5,586 bases of DNA, taken from positions 1 to 5,586 of the forward strand of contig RFLL01000320.1 in NCBI GenBank assembly GCA_003693905.1, written 5' to 3'. The notes under the pieces are model-generated. The model saw only the letters and a program-made list of their open reading frames with translations, ran no database searches and had not been told where the DNA came from. The DNA comes from Alphaproteobacteria bacterium (lineage in GTDB: Bacteria > Pseudomonadota > Alphaproteobacteria > Kiloniellales > J153). This document shows, in pieces, positions 1 through 5,586 of this stretch (within the stretch, counting starts at the first letter, position 1; every line of letters starts with the position of its first letter). A program made the position numbers and the translations under genes.

Positions 1-34
1 GGCCATTCGCGCCGGGCCTTTGCCGCCTTGGCGC

Positions 35-49
35 GGGCGGCCGCCGCCC
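35..49. terminator. GC hairpin downstream of hpnH
   Basis: GGGCGG (35-40) and CCGCCC (44-49) form a perfect 6-bp stem with a 3-nt loop, starting 8 nt beyond the hpnH stop codon (58-60). No U-run follows on the minus strand, so termination is uncertain. An ATG on the minus strand at 6-4, with AAAGG about 10 nt before it, could be the start of a further gene continuing left out of the window; only two codons are visible, so I do not call it. Confidence 0.25.
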
Positions 50-57
50 CGGGGGGA

Positions 58-1212
58 TTATTCAGCGGCGACTGAGGGCGATTTGCCGCTCTTGTGGGGC
101 TTGGCCTTGCCCGTGTCATCTATCGCCTCGGCGATCAGGCGCTCGAACACGAACTCTGCCGGGCGCTGACGATCGAGCGGGATGTCCGGTGCGAAGGGCC
201 CGTCGGTGCGAATCCCGTGCACGAACACCTTCAGTGCCTTGAGCGGATGCTTGAGCGTATCGGTCACCGCGCTCGGCTCGTAGCCGCAATGGACCATACA
301 GTCGGCGCACTTTTCGTAATTGCCGGTGCCGTAGGAGTCCCAGTCGGTCTCGCGCATCAACTCGTCGAAGCTGCGGGCGTAGCCTTCGTTGAGCAGATAG
401 CACGGCCGTTGCCAGCCGAAGATGTTGCGCGTCGGGTTGCCCCACGGCGTGCATCGGTAGGTCTGGTTGCCGGCCAGGAAATCGAGGAACAGCGTCGATT
501 GCGAAAACGCCCACTTGCGTCCCTTGCCGCGACGGAACACCTCGCGGAACAGACGCTTGGTCTGATCGCGGCGCAGGAAGTGTTCCTGATCGGGCGCGCG
601 TTCGTAGGCATAGCCGGGTGAGACGGTGATGCCTTCGACGCCGAGTTCGGTCACGAAATCGAAAAACGCCGCCACCTTGTCGGGTTCGGCATTATTGAAC
701 AGGGTGCAGTTGACGTTGACCCGGAACCCGGCCGCCTGAACCGTGCGGATCGCCCTGACCGCGCGTGCAAAGACGCCCTTCTGGTCGACCGCGCGGTCGT
801 GCTCTTCCTCCAGCCCGTCAAGGTGGATGGAAAAGGTCAGATAAGGGCTCGGCGTGAACAGATGCAGCTTCTTTTCCAGCAGCAGCGCGTTGGTGCACAG
901 GTAGACGAAGCGCTTGCGCGCCACCAGCGCCGCCACTATGTCGCCGATTTCCTTGTGCAACAGGGGCTCGCCGCCGGGGATGGAAACGATCGGCGCGCCG
1001 CATTCCTCGACCGCTTCGATGCACTCGGCCACCGACAACCGGCGATCGAGGATGGCCTTCGGATAGTCGATCTTGCCGCATCCCGGACAGGCGAGGTTGC
1101 AGCGGAACAGCGGCTCCAGCATGAGCACGAGCGGATAGCGTTCGCGCCCCAGCAGACGCTGCTTGAGGATGTAGGCGCCAACGCGGATCTGCTGTCTCAA
1201 TGGCACGGGCAC
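58..1212 (-). CDS. hpnH: Radical SAM adenosylhopane synthase HpnH
   Basis: Known role of the family: a radical S-adenosylmethionine enzyme that adds the 5'-deoxyadenosyl radical to diploptene (hopene) to give adenosylhopane, the first intermediate of C35 hopanoid side chains. Seen: numbering from the GTG start, the protein has 384 residues, with the radical-SAM cluster motif CxxxCxxC at C38/C42/C45, followed by GKIDYP, and the GGEP SAM-binding motif at 80-83. A second cysteine-rich region (C254, C271, then CADCMVHC at 302-309) matches the family's C-terminal domain. The C-terminal tail (about 366-384) is Lys/Ser-rich and probably variable. Start choice: the frame opens to a TTG at 1227 with no Shine-Dalgarno sequence before it. 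A GTG at 1212 lies 8 nt after GGAGA (1225-1221 on this strand) and gives MPVPLRQQ, like other HpnH N-termini, so I prefer 1212. It lies 24 nt after ispH and is last of the four minus-strand genes visible. The identification is firm; the start is likely. Confidence 0.95.
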   Translation of the reverse strand: MPVPLRQQIRVGAYILKQRLLGRERYPLVLMLEPLFRCNLACPGCGKIDYPKAILDRRLSVAECIEAVEECGAPIVSIPGGEPLLHKEIGDIVAALVARKRFVYLCTNALLLEKKLHLFTPSPYLTFSIHLDGLEEEHDRAVDQKGVFARAVRAIRTVQAAGFRVNVNCTLFNNAEPDKVAAFFDFVTELGVEGITVSPGYAYERAPDQEHFLRRDQTKRLFREVFRRGKGRKWAFSQSTLFLDFLAGNQTYRCTPWGNPTRNIFGWQRPCYLLNEGYARSFDELMRETDWDSYGTGNYEKCADCMVHCGYEPSAVTDTLKHPLKALKVFVHGIRTDGPFAPDIPLDRQRPAEFVFERLIAEAIDDTGKAKPHKSGKSPSVAAE

Positions 1213-1220
1213 GGGGGGTA

Positions 1221-1225
1221 TCTCC
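1221..1225 (-). promoter_or_regulatory. Ribosome binding site deciding the hpnH start
   Basis: On the minus strand, GGAGA sits 8 nt upstream of GTG 1212-1210. The upstream TTG (1227-1225) overlaps this site and has no Shine-Dalgarno-like sequence of its own. This supports a GTG start and a protein five residues shorter than the longest open frame. Confidence 0.6.
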
Positions 1226-1236
1226 AATCGGGTGGA

Positions 1237-2310
1237 TCACGACAGCGCAAAACCGCGCCGCACCACCACCGGGGCCTGTCTGCGTGCCGGGCTTGCGGCA
1301 GCAACTGCTGCGTTGCAAGGTGAACCTTCCGGCGCCGGTGCTGCGACTTCGGGCGGCAACTTGAACTGTACCTGCTCGTGCGGTCCGTCCAGCACCGAAA
1401 CCTCAAGGGCGAACGTCCGGCCCAAGGCGGCGACGATATCCCGGACCTGCCCCTCCGGCGCCGACGCACCCGCCGTTATCCCTACCGCCTTTACTCCGAC
1501 AAGCCAAGCCGGATCGACCTCGCACGCCGTTTCCACCAGATGGCTCGGCACCCCCGCTTGGGCGCCGATCTCGCGCAGGCGGTTGGTGTTGGAGCTGTTG
1601 CGGGCCCCGGCCACCAGAAGCACGTCGACCTCGGCCTCGGTGATCAGGCGCCGCGCCGCCGCTTGGCGGTTCTGGGTAGCATAGCAGATGTCGTTGACAT
1701 CCGGTCCCTGGATGGCCGGAAAGCGTGCCTTCAAGGCGGCGATGACGGCACGGGTATCGTCGACGCTGAGCGTTGTCTGGGTGACGTAGGCGAGCCGTTC
1801 GGGATCGCGCGGCCTCAGTGCCGCAACGTCGGACGGTTGTGCGATGACATGCACCGGCACGTCGATGCGGCCCAGCGTGCCCACGACCTCGGGGTGCCCG
1901 GCATGACCGATCAGCACCACATCATAACCGGCGGCGGCGTAGCGATGGCCTTCGGCATGGACCTTGGCCACCAGCGGGCATGTCGCATCGACGACCCGCA
2001 GCCGGCGCGCCCGCGCTGCCTGTTCGACCGCGCGCGAGACGCCGTGGGCGCTGAACACGACGACGGCTCCCTCGGGGATTTCATCGACGTCCTCAACGAA
2101 ACGCGCGCCGCGGGCGCGCAGGTCAGCCACGACGTGCTTGTTGTGCACGATCTCGTGACGCACATAGATTGGTGCGCCAAAACGGGTGAGTGCCCGTTCG
2201 ACGATCTCGATCGCCCGGCGCACACCGGCGCAGAACCCTCGCGGCTGGGCCAGGACGACACGCAAGTGCGGGCGGCCCCGACCGCGGCGGTACGGCAGAT
2301 CGTGCGACAT
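1237..2310 (-). CDS. ispH: 4-hydroxy-3-methylbut-2-enyl diphosphate reductase IspH (LytB)
   Basis: Known role: the last step of the MEP (non-mevalonate) isoprenoid pathway, a [4Fe-4S] enzyme in the cytoplasm reducing HMBPP to IPP and DMAPP, the precursors of squalene and hence hopanoids. Seen in the 357-residue product: the three cluster cysteines C27 (in PRGFCAGV), C111 (DATCPLV) and C209 (NDICYATQ); substrate-site residues matching E. coli H41, H74, H124 and E126 at H56, H89, H139 and E141; and the SSN stretch (239-241) and GASAP Ser (283). All catalytic positions are intact. The protein is longer than the usual 310-320 residues, with about 15 extra N-terminal residues and an Ala/Pro-rich tail of about 37 residues (321-357). 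The ATG is preceded by AAGGGGG with a short spacer; a TTG at codon 17 would give a conventional N-terminus but has no good ribosome binding site. It lies 114 nt after hpnA and 24 nt before hpnH, a placement known from other hopanoid clusters. Confidence 0.95.
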   Translation of the reverse strand: MSHDLPYRRGRGRPHLRVVLAQPRGFCAGVRRAIEIVERALTRFGAPIYVRHEIVHNKHVVADLRARGARFVEDVDEIPEGAVVVFSAHGVSRAVEQAARARRLRVVDATCPLVAKVHAEGHRYAAAGYDVVLIGHAGHPEVVGTLGRIDVPVHVIAQPSDVAALRPRDPERLAYVTQTTLSVDDTRAVIAALKARFPAIQGPDVNDICYATQNRQAAARRLITEAEVDVLLVAGARNSSNTNRLREIGAQAGVPSHLVETACEVDPAWLVGVKAVGITAGASAPEGQVRDIVAALGRTFALEVSVLDGPHEQVQFKLPPEVAAPAPEGSPCNAAVAAASPARRQAPVVVRRGFALS

Positions 2311-2330
2311 TGCCCCCTTGCGTTCGCTTT

Positions 2331-2336
2331 ATTATC
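2331..2336 (-). promoter_or_regulatory. Possible -10 element of an internal ispH promoter
   Basis: GATAAT on the minus strand matches the TATAAT consensus at 5 of 6 positions. It lies in a locally AT-richer part of the 114-nt hpnA-ispH gap, about 20 nt upstream of the ispH start. I could not find a convincing -35 box at 16-18 nt, so this is a weak candidate. Biologically it would make sense, because ispH is normally essential and would benefit from transcription independent of the hopanoid operon. Confidence 0.22.
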
Positions 2337-2406
2337 GGCTCGTCGGAGGAAAGCAGCCTAGATCATTTGTGCGCTGAGTTTAATTCCCCCTCGCGTGAAC
2401 GTGACC

Positions 2407-2422
2407 GCAGCGGAGCCGCCGC
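2407..2422 (-). terminator. GC-rich hairpin just after hpnA stop
   Basis: On the minus strand GCGGCG and CGCTGC can pair as a 6-bp stem (one G-U pair) around a 4-nt loop, starting 3 nt after the hpnA stop codon. No U-run follows, so it is not a classic intrinsic terminator. It could be a mild attenuator, an mRNA-stabilising 3' structure, or chance in GC-rich DNA. Confidence 0.2.
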
Positions 2423-2424
2423 GC

Positions 2425-3417
2425 TCAGCCGAAATAGCCGGCCTGCCGGAACCATGCGATCGCATCGGCCAGGGCTTCGTCCGCGGGCCGGGCGCGGTAG
2501 CCGAGCCGTACCTGCGCCTTGGCGCTGGAAAAGAACATCCATTTGCGCGCCATGCGCACTGCGTCCACGGTGACAAAGGGCTCAGCGCCGCTGGTCAGCC
2601 GGGCCCAGGCTTCGCACGCGTGGGCCACCGGCATCACCGCGGCCACCGGCAGGCGCAGCCGCGGCGCCCGACGCCCGATCAGGCGGGCGATCTTGCCCAG
2701 GATCTCGCTCAGGGTCAGGTTCTCGCCGCCGAGGATGTAGCGCTCTCCCACCGTGCCGCGGTCGAAGGCGAGCAGATGGCCGGCGGCGACGTCGTCGACG
2801 TGGACGATGTTGAGCCCGGTATCGACATAGGCCGGGATGCGCCCGGTCGCGGCTTCGACGATCAGGCGCCCGGTCGGCGTCGGCTTGATGTCGCGCGGGC
2901 CGACCGGGGTCGATGGATTGACGATCACCGCGGGCAGGCCGTGGTCGCGGACCAGTTTCAGCACCGCGTGCTCGGCCAGAAACTTGGAGCGTTTGTAGGG
3001 GCCGATCATGTCGTCTAGGCTGACCGGCGTGTCTTCATCGCCCGGCGTTCCGTCGCGGTTGAGGCCGAGGGTGGCGACGCTGCTGGTATAGACGATGCGG
3101 CGCACCCCGGCCGCTGCGGCCGCGCGCATCAACTGCTGCGTGCCGGTGACGTTGACCGCGTAGAGGGTGGCCGGATCGGGCACCCACAGGCGATAGTCGG
3201 CGGCGACGTGGAACAGCGCCCGGCAGCCCTCGAGCGCGCGGTCCAGCGACGTCGGGTCGCGCAGGTCTCCCTCGACCACTTCGAGCGGCAGATCGGCGAT
3301 GTTGCGGCGGTCGCTGTGCGGGCGGACCAGGACGCGCACGCTCTCACCGCGCGCCAGCAGCCGGCGCACGACCGCCGAACCGACGAAGCCAGTCGCCCCC
3401 GTGACCAGGGTGGTCAT
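2425..3417 (-). CDS. hpnA: Hopanoid-associated sugar epimerase/reductase HpnA
   Basis: A short-chain dehydrogenase of the extended (NAD-dependent epimerase/dehydratase) type, 330 residues, which is the normal HpnA length. Seen: an N-terminal Rossmann motif GATGFVG (7-13), the GDLRD acidic segment (50-54) that commonly contacts the adenine ring, the HVAADYRLW segment (70-78) typical of HpnA and its dihydroflavonol-reductase-like relatives, a YTSS strand with catalytic Ser around 112-113, and the YxxxK catalytic pair Y141/K145 in PYKRSK. NPSTPVGPRDIKPTPTGR (167-184) is a strong family signature. Known: HpnA is conserved in hopanoid clusters and annotated as a sugar epimerase, but its substrate is not established. 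It may act on the side-chain sugar or cyclitol. Context: 44 nt downstream of the nucleotidyltransferase, 114 nt before ispH. The ATG follows a GGTGAGG ribosome binding site. Membership in HpnA is fairly secure; the reaction is not. Confidence 0.9.
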   Translation of the reverse strand: MTTLVTGATGFVGSAVVRRLLARGESVRVLVRPHSDRRNIADLPLEVVEGDLRDPTSLDRALEGCRALFHVAADYRLWVPDPATLYAVNVTGTQQLMRAAAAAGVRRIVYTSSVATLGLNRDGTPGDEDTPVSLDDMIGPYKRSKFLAEHAVLKLVRDHGLPAVIVNPSTPVGPRDIKPTPTGRLIVEAATGRIPAYVDTGLNIVHVDDVAAGHLLAFDRGTVGERYILGGENLTLSEILGKIARLIGRRAPRLRLPVAAVMPVAHACEAWARLTSGAEPFVTVDAVRMARKWMFFSSAKAQVRLGYRARPADEALADAIAWFRQAGYFG

Positions 3418-3461
3418 CGCCTCACCACGATCGCCATGACCAGGAACCAGCGGCCATGCGC

Positions 3462-4238
3462 TTACGATCCCCCTGATGCGGCCCGTGACGAAACGGCTTC
3501 GTCGTCATCGACCAGCCGGGCAAAGATTTCGGAACGGGCGCGGGCCAGATCCTCGGGAAAATCGATCTCGATCCACGGCAGCCCCGTAATATCGACGACA
3601 CCGAACGTGCCCGGAGGCTGTTGCAGCAGAACGCGGCGAATCGCCTCTTCGTAGATGGCGCCGCGATCCTCGGCCGCCACCGCGCGGGCCGCGGCCGCCA
3701 CTTCGGCCGCGATGACGGGCGAGAAGCGGCAGAAGCCGACCCATTCGCCCCACCAGTCGTATGCGCGTTGCGGGCGCTTGTGAAAATCGACCAGCACGCC
3801 GCGCCGCAGGCACAGCTTCACCGGGTCGTCGCCGTCTTCCGTCGTCCGGTCCATGAGGAAACAGTTTTCGTCGGGTGCCGTCACCAGGCGCGCCATCAAC
3901 CGGCGGTCGTATAGCACGTCGCCATCCATGAACAGGACCGGTTCGCCGGCGCTCAGGGTCTCGGCCAGCTTGCAGAACGACAAAATGGCGCCGTCCTCGT
4001 AATCGGGATTGAAGATCGTGTGCACCAGATCCCCCGCTCCCAGCCGGGCGATTTCGGCCTCGACCGCCGCCGCCTGGTAGCCGATCACGAGATCGATGCG
4101 AGTCACACCGCAGGCGCGCAGGATATCGACATGGCGCGCGAGCAGGCTGCGGCCGCCGAATTCGAGAAGAATCTTCGGTCCCGCCTCGACGTCGCCCAAC
4201 CGCCGGCCGACGCCGGCCCCCAACATCCCGACTCGCAT
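3462..4238 (-). CDS. NTP-transferase-family nucleotidyltransferase, phosphocholine cytidylyltransferase-like
   Basis: A 258-residue protein with the fold that activates sugar- or alcohol-phosphates with an NTP. Seen: a nucleotide-binding N-terminus LGAGVGRRLG (6-15) with a following PK (21-22), matching the GxGxRL...PK signature; a metal-binding MDGDVLYD segment (104-111); a cluster WWGEWVGFCRFS (162-173); and PWIEIDFPEDLARA (221-234) near the C-terminus, a pattern common in LicC-type phosphocholine cytidylyltransferases and related alcohol-phosphate or sugar-phosphate NTases. The first signature has LGAG where most relatives have LAAG. The last 15 or so residues are low-complexity. Substrate cannot be read from the sequence: phosphocholine, another polar-head alcohol phosphate, or a sugar-1-phosphate are all possible. 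It is first in the minus-strand block, 44 nt before hpnA, which suggests co-expression with hopanoid genes. An AAAGGA ribosome binding site lies about 11 nt before the ATG. Fold secure, function open. Confidence 0.85.
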   Translation of the reverse strand: MRVGMLGAGVGRRLGDVEAGPKILLEFGGRSLLARHVDILRACGVTRIDLVIGYQAAAVEAEIARLGAGDLVHTIFNPDYEDGAILSFCKLAETLSAGEPVLFMDGDVLYDRRLMARLVTAPDENCFLMDRTTEDGDDPVKLCLRRGVLVDFHKRPQRAYDWWGEWVGFCRFSPVIAAEVAAAARAVAAEDRGAIYEEAIRRVLLQQPPGTFGVVDITGLPWIEIDFPEDLARARSEIFARLVDDDEAVSSRAASGGS

Positions 4239-4415
4239 GATCTGCGCTGTCCTTTCGCTCCGGCTTCTCGGCCCCCGTACCTCGTACCCCGGCCCCCCTC
4301 ATGCCCCGGACCGCGGCCGACACGCGCGGTGTATCCAGCACGTCGCACAACGCTCCGCAACGACACCCCGGTGACAAGGACGGGGATGGAAGACTGGCAC
4401 GGTCTCGTATCACAC

Positions 4416-4446
4416 CATATATCGAGGGGTGGCGGAAACCTGTCGA
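4416..4446 (-). promoter_or_regulatory. Weak sigma-70-like promoter candidate for the minus-strand operon
   Basis: On the minus strand TCGACA (4446-4441; 5 of 6 to TTGACA) is followed after 19 nt by TATATG (4421-4416; 4 of 6 to TATAAT). The spacing is longer than the ideal 17, so support is modest. It would give a 5' leader of about 170 nt before the nucleotidyltransferase. Confidence 0.22.
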
Positions 4447-4458
4447 GTCCCGCACGAT

Positions 4459-4497
4459 CCGTCACAGCCACGTGATCGAGAATCGCAGACGTGACGG
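4459..4497. repeat. 7-bp inverted repeat upstream of hpnM
   Basis: CCGTCAC (4459-4465) and GTGACGG (4491-4497) are perfect inverted copies separated by 25 nt, ending 34 nt before the hpnM ATG. Within the spacer is a CACGTG palindrome (4469-4474), which partly repeats as ACGTG at 4489-4493. The arrangement could be an operator bound by a dimeric regulator or a 5' leader hairpin. A 7-bp dyad can arise by chance in GC-rich DNA. Confidence 0.35.
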
Positions 4498-4526
4498 GCG
4501 TGTTACATACGGGGCTGCACATGCAT

Positions 4527-4532
4527 GAAGGA
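4527..4532 (+). promoter_or_regulatory. Ribosome binding site that questions the hpnM start
   Basis: GAAGGA directly abuts, and by one base overlaps, the first in-frame ATG (4532), so it is too close to serve that codon. It lies 8 nt before an in-frame TTG at 4541, an ideal spacing. An in-frame TGA at 4526-4528 excludes any start further upstream. The true start is therefore either ATG 4532 with a weak ribosome binding site or TTG 4541. Confidence 0.4.
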
Positions 4533-5203
4533 TGCGTTTCTTGACTCACCCGATTTGTCGAGTGCTGTCTTCAATCCTGGTCCTGCTGCTTGCCGCGCCG
4601 ATGCCCGGCGCAGCCGCGACCGCTGCATCCGTCGCCGATTCAACGGCGGAGACGACGCTCGCACCGGGCCGGCCGAGCGACGTCGTCGCGCGCCTCGATG
4701 AAGCTCTGATCGACGTCATGCGCAACGCCGAAGCCCTCGGCTATCGGGGCCGTTATGCACGCCTTGAGTCGGTGCTGCGCAAAAGTTTCCATTTTCCTTT
4801 GATGGCCGCCATTTCGCTCGGCAGGCACTGGCGCACCCTCAGCCCGGCACAACGTCGACAGTTCGTCGCCGTTTTCCGGCGCATGAGCATCGCCACCTTT
4901 GCCGCCCGCTTCGACGGCTACGGCGGCGAGCGCTTCGAGGTCGTCGGCGAAGAGCCGGGGCCGCGCGGCACCGTTCTGGTGCGCAACCGCCTGATCAAGC
5001 CCGACGGCACGGCGATCGAGATCAACTATCTGCTGAAAAAGACCAGGGACCGGTGGCGGGTCGTCGACGTCTACCTCGACGCCAAGTTCAGCGAGCTTGC
5101 GCTCAAACGCTCCGAATACGGCGGCATCCTCGCCAACGAAGGGTTCGATGCTCTGATCGCGCGCATCGAGCGCAAGCTGGCCGACCTCGGGGCCGACGGC
5201 TGA
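4532..5203 (+). CDS. hpnM: Hopanoid-associated periplasmic protein HpnM (MlaC/Ttg2D family)
   Basis: A 223-residue secreted protein of the MlaC/toluene-tolerance Ttg2 family. MlaC carries phospholipids between membranes; HpnM is the version found in hopanoid clusters and is thought to help move hopanoids through the periplasm, usually with the RND-type transporter HpnN. Seen: an N-terminal signal peptide (Arg at 10, hydrophobic core about 11-22, likely signal-peptidase I site in the Ala-rich stretch near residues 27-32); the family helix with W100, LSPAQRRQF (103-111) and F115; the FDGYGGERFEV segment (127-137); and the C-terminal DRWRVVDVYLDAKFSELALKR run (173-193), ending in SEYGGIL and GFDAL, characteristic of HpnM. 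The length is normal. The ATG is used here, but TTG at 4541 has the better-placed ribosome binding site; either leaves a working signal peptide. It is divergent from the hpnA-ispH-hpnH block and convergent with the metZ-like gene, so it appears monocistronic. Confidence 0.9.
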   Translation: MRFLTHPICRVLSSILVLLLAAPMPGAAATAASVADSTAETTLAPGRPSDVVARLDEALIDVMRNAEALGYRGRYARLESVLRKSFHFPLMAAISLGRHWRTLSPAQRRQFVAVFRRMSIATFAARFDGYGGERFEVVGEEPGPRGTVLVRNRLIKPDGTAIEINYLLKKTRDRWRVVDVYLDAKFSELALKRSEYGGILANEGFDALIARIERKLADLGADG

Positions 5204-5214
5204 GGCGGCCGGCC

Positions 5215-5242
5215 GGGCGCCACCGGGTTCTCCGGGACGCCC
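5215..5242. terminator. Imperfect hairpin between convergent genes
   Basis: GGGCG..CCGG (5215-5226) and CCGG..GCCC (5232-5242) can fold around a 5-nt loop, with a small internal bulge. It sits in the 48-nt gap between the 3' ends of hpnM and the metZ-like gene, where a bidirectional terminator would be expected. There is no T-run on either side, so it does not qualify as a standard intrinsic terminator. Confidence 0.3.
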
Positions 5243-5251
5243 CAGGGTCTG

Positions 5252-5586
5252 CTATGCCGCCAGCGCCCGGGCCAGGTCCTCCTGCAGGTCGGCGACGTCT
5301 TCAAGCCCGACCGAGATGCGGATCAATCCGTCGGTAATGCCCAGACGCGCGCGTTCTTCCGCCGGCAGGCGCTGGTGGGTGGTCGTCGCCGGATGGGTGG
5401 CCAGCGATTTGGCATCGCCCAGGTTGTTGGAGATGTCGATCACCTGAAGCGCGCGCAGCAGACGGAAGGCGCGCTCTTTGCCGCCGTCGACTTCAAAGGC
5501 GATGATGCTGCCGCCATCGGCCATCTGGCGCCGGGCGAGTGCCGCCTGCGGATGGCTGTCGGCACCCGGATAGAAGATCCGCGTCA
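5252..5586 (-). CDS. metZ: C-terminal part of O-succinylhomoserine sulfhydrylase (MetZ), cut by window edge
   Basis: About 111 C-terminal residues of a Cys/Met-metabolism PLP-dependent enzyme; the N-terminal part, including the catalytic PLP lysine, lies beyond the right edge. Known role of the family: MetZ converts O-succinylhomoserine and sulfide to homocysteine in methionine synthesis in the cytoplasm. Seen: the frame is open to the window end, through FYPGADSHPQAALARRQM, which is a conserved family segment. It continues with SNNLGDAKSLATHPATTTH, where the Ser before L binds substrate carboxylate in the family, and GLIRISVGLED, whose Arg binds the alpha-carboxylate. The NNLGDAKS and HPATTTHQRL wording is typical of alphaproteobacterial MetZ, but a cystathionine gamma-synthase or gamma-lyase relative cannot be excluded from this fragment. 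The stop is TAG. It is convergent with hpnM and shows no functional link to the hopanoid genes. Confidence 0.8.
   Translation of the reverse strand, partial: TRIFYPGADSHPQAALARRQMADGGSIIAFEVDGGKERAFRLLRALQVIDISNNLGDAKSLATHPATTTHQRLPAEERARLGITDGLIRISVGLEDVADLQEDLARALAA

Larger units (their letters stand above)
4239..4531. promoter_or_regulatory. Divergent intergenic region, NTase-hpnA operon versus hpnM
   Basis: This 293-nt stretch separates two divergent transcription units and must hold, or be close to, both promoters. It is less GC-rich in its hpnM-proximal half and contains a 7-bp dyad (4459-4497) and an AT-rich CATATAT core (4416-4422). Small open frames cross it on both strands, but none has a recognisable protein or good ribosome binding site. 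I see no riboswitch or tRNA-like structure in it. Confidence 0.55.

Noticed and set aside
1378..2361. Long plus-strand open frame (327 codons) antisense to ispH
   Set aside because: Its translation shows no recognisable family and it lies fully opposite a gene with intact IspH catalytic residues. Long antisense frames are common in GC-rich DNA because stop codons are rare.
2395..3018. Plus-strand open frame antisense to hpnA
   Set aside because: It is the complement of a well-conserved HpnA coding region, and its His/Arg/Gly-rich composition is that of a shadow frame with no domain I recognise.
4395..4409. TGGCAC resembling a sigma-54 -24 element upstream of hpnM
   Set aside because: The GC dinucleotide required at -12, ten bases after the GG, is TA here, so the second half of the sigma-54 consensus is missing.
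4431..4465. GGAAAC followed by CGT, resembling an alphaproteobacterial EcfG stress promoter
   Set aside because: The spacing between the two parts is about 19-20 nt, not the 16-17 expected, and GGAAAC is not the exact GGAAC box.
4301..4528. Small plus-strand open frame (75 codons) in the divergent intergenic region
   Set aside because: There is no clear ribosome binding site, signal or known family, and the region is better explained as promoter DNA for two divergent units.
4103..4549. Minus-strand open frame of 148 codons overlapping the nucleotidyltransferase 5' end
   Set aside because: It runs out of frame through the conserved LGAGVGRRLG-coding region, so it is a shadow of the true gene extended by chance through the intergenic DNA.

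Overview
The window is GC-rich and densely coded. It looks like a chromosomal segment of an alphaproteobacterium, possibly from the Rhodospirillales. This inference rests on the hopanoid gene set, the lineage-typical MetZ C-terminus, the base composition and the many GTG/TTG start candidates; there is no rRNA or other phylogenetic marker to confirm it. It holds five complete genes and one partial gene. I see no tRNA, rRNA, CRISPR array, insertion sequence or prophage.

Minus strand, reading leftwards from about 4238 to 58, is a four-gene co-directional block: a small NTP-transferase-fold nucleotidyltransferase (3462-4238), the hopanoid-associated epimerase/reductase hpnA (2425-3417), ispH/lytB (1237-2310) and the radical-SAM adenosylhopane synthase hpnH (58-1212). 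Gaps are 44, 114 and 24 nt, so an operon is likely, with a possible extra promoter in the 114-nt gap before ispH. Divergent from this block, on the plus strand, is hpnM (4532-5203), a secreted MlaC/Ttg2D-type protein associated with hopanoid transport. A 293-nt intergenic region (4239-4531) separates the two units and should hold both promoters; it contains a 7-bp inverted repeat close to hpnM. Convergent with hpnM at the right edge is the C-terminal part of a Cys/Met-metabolism PLP enzyme, most likely metZ.

The genes fit one theme. IspH makes the C5 isoprenoid units (IPP/DMAPP) from which squalene and hopene are built. HpnH joins the 5'-deoxyadenosyl group to the hopene skeleton, the first step of extended (C35) hopanoid side-chain synthesis. 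HpnA is a conserved but poorly understood sugar-nucleotide-epimerase-like member of hopanoid clusters. HpnM probably helps move hopanoids through the periplasm. The cyclase and squalene-synthesis genes (shc/hpnF, hpnCDE) and hpnG are not in the window, so the locus is either split or continues to the left. The least understood member is the nucleotidyltransferase that leads the operon. It resembles phosphocholine cytidylyltransferases (LicC-like) and is not a standard hopanoid gene. I see no clearly new system here; the NTase-HpnA pairing and the promoter-region dyad are the best leads.
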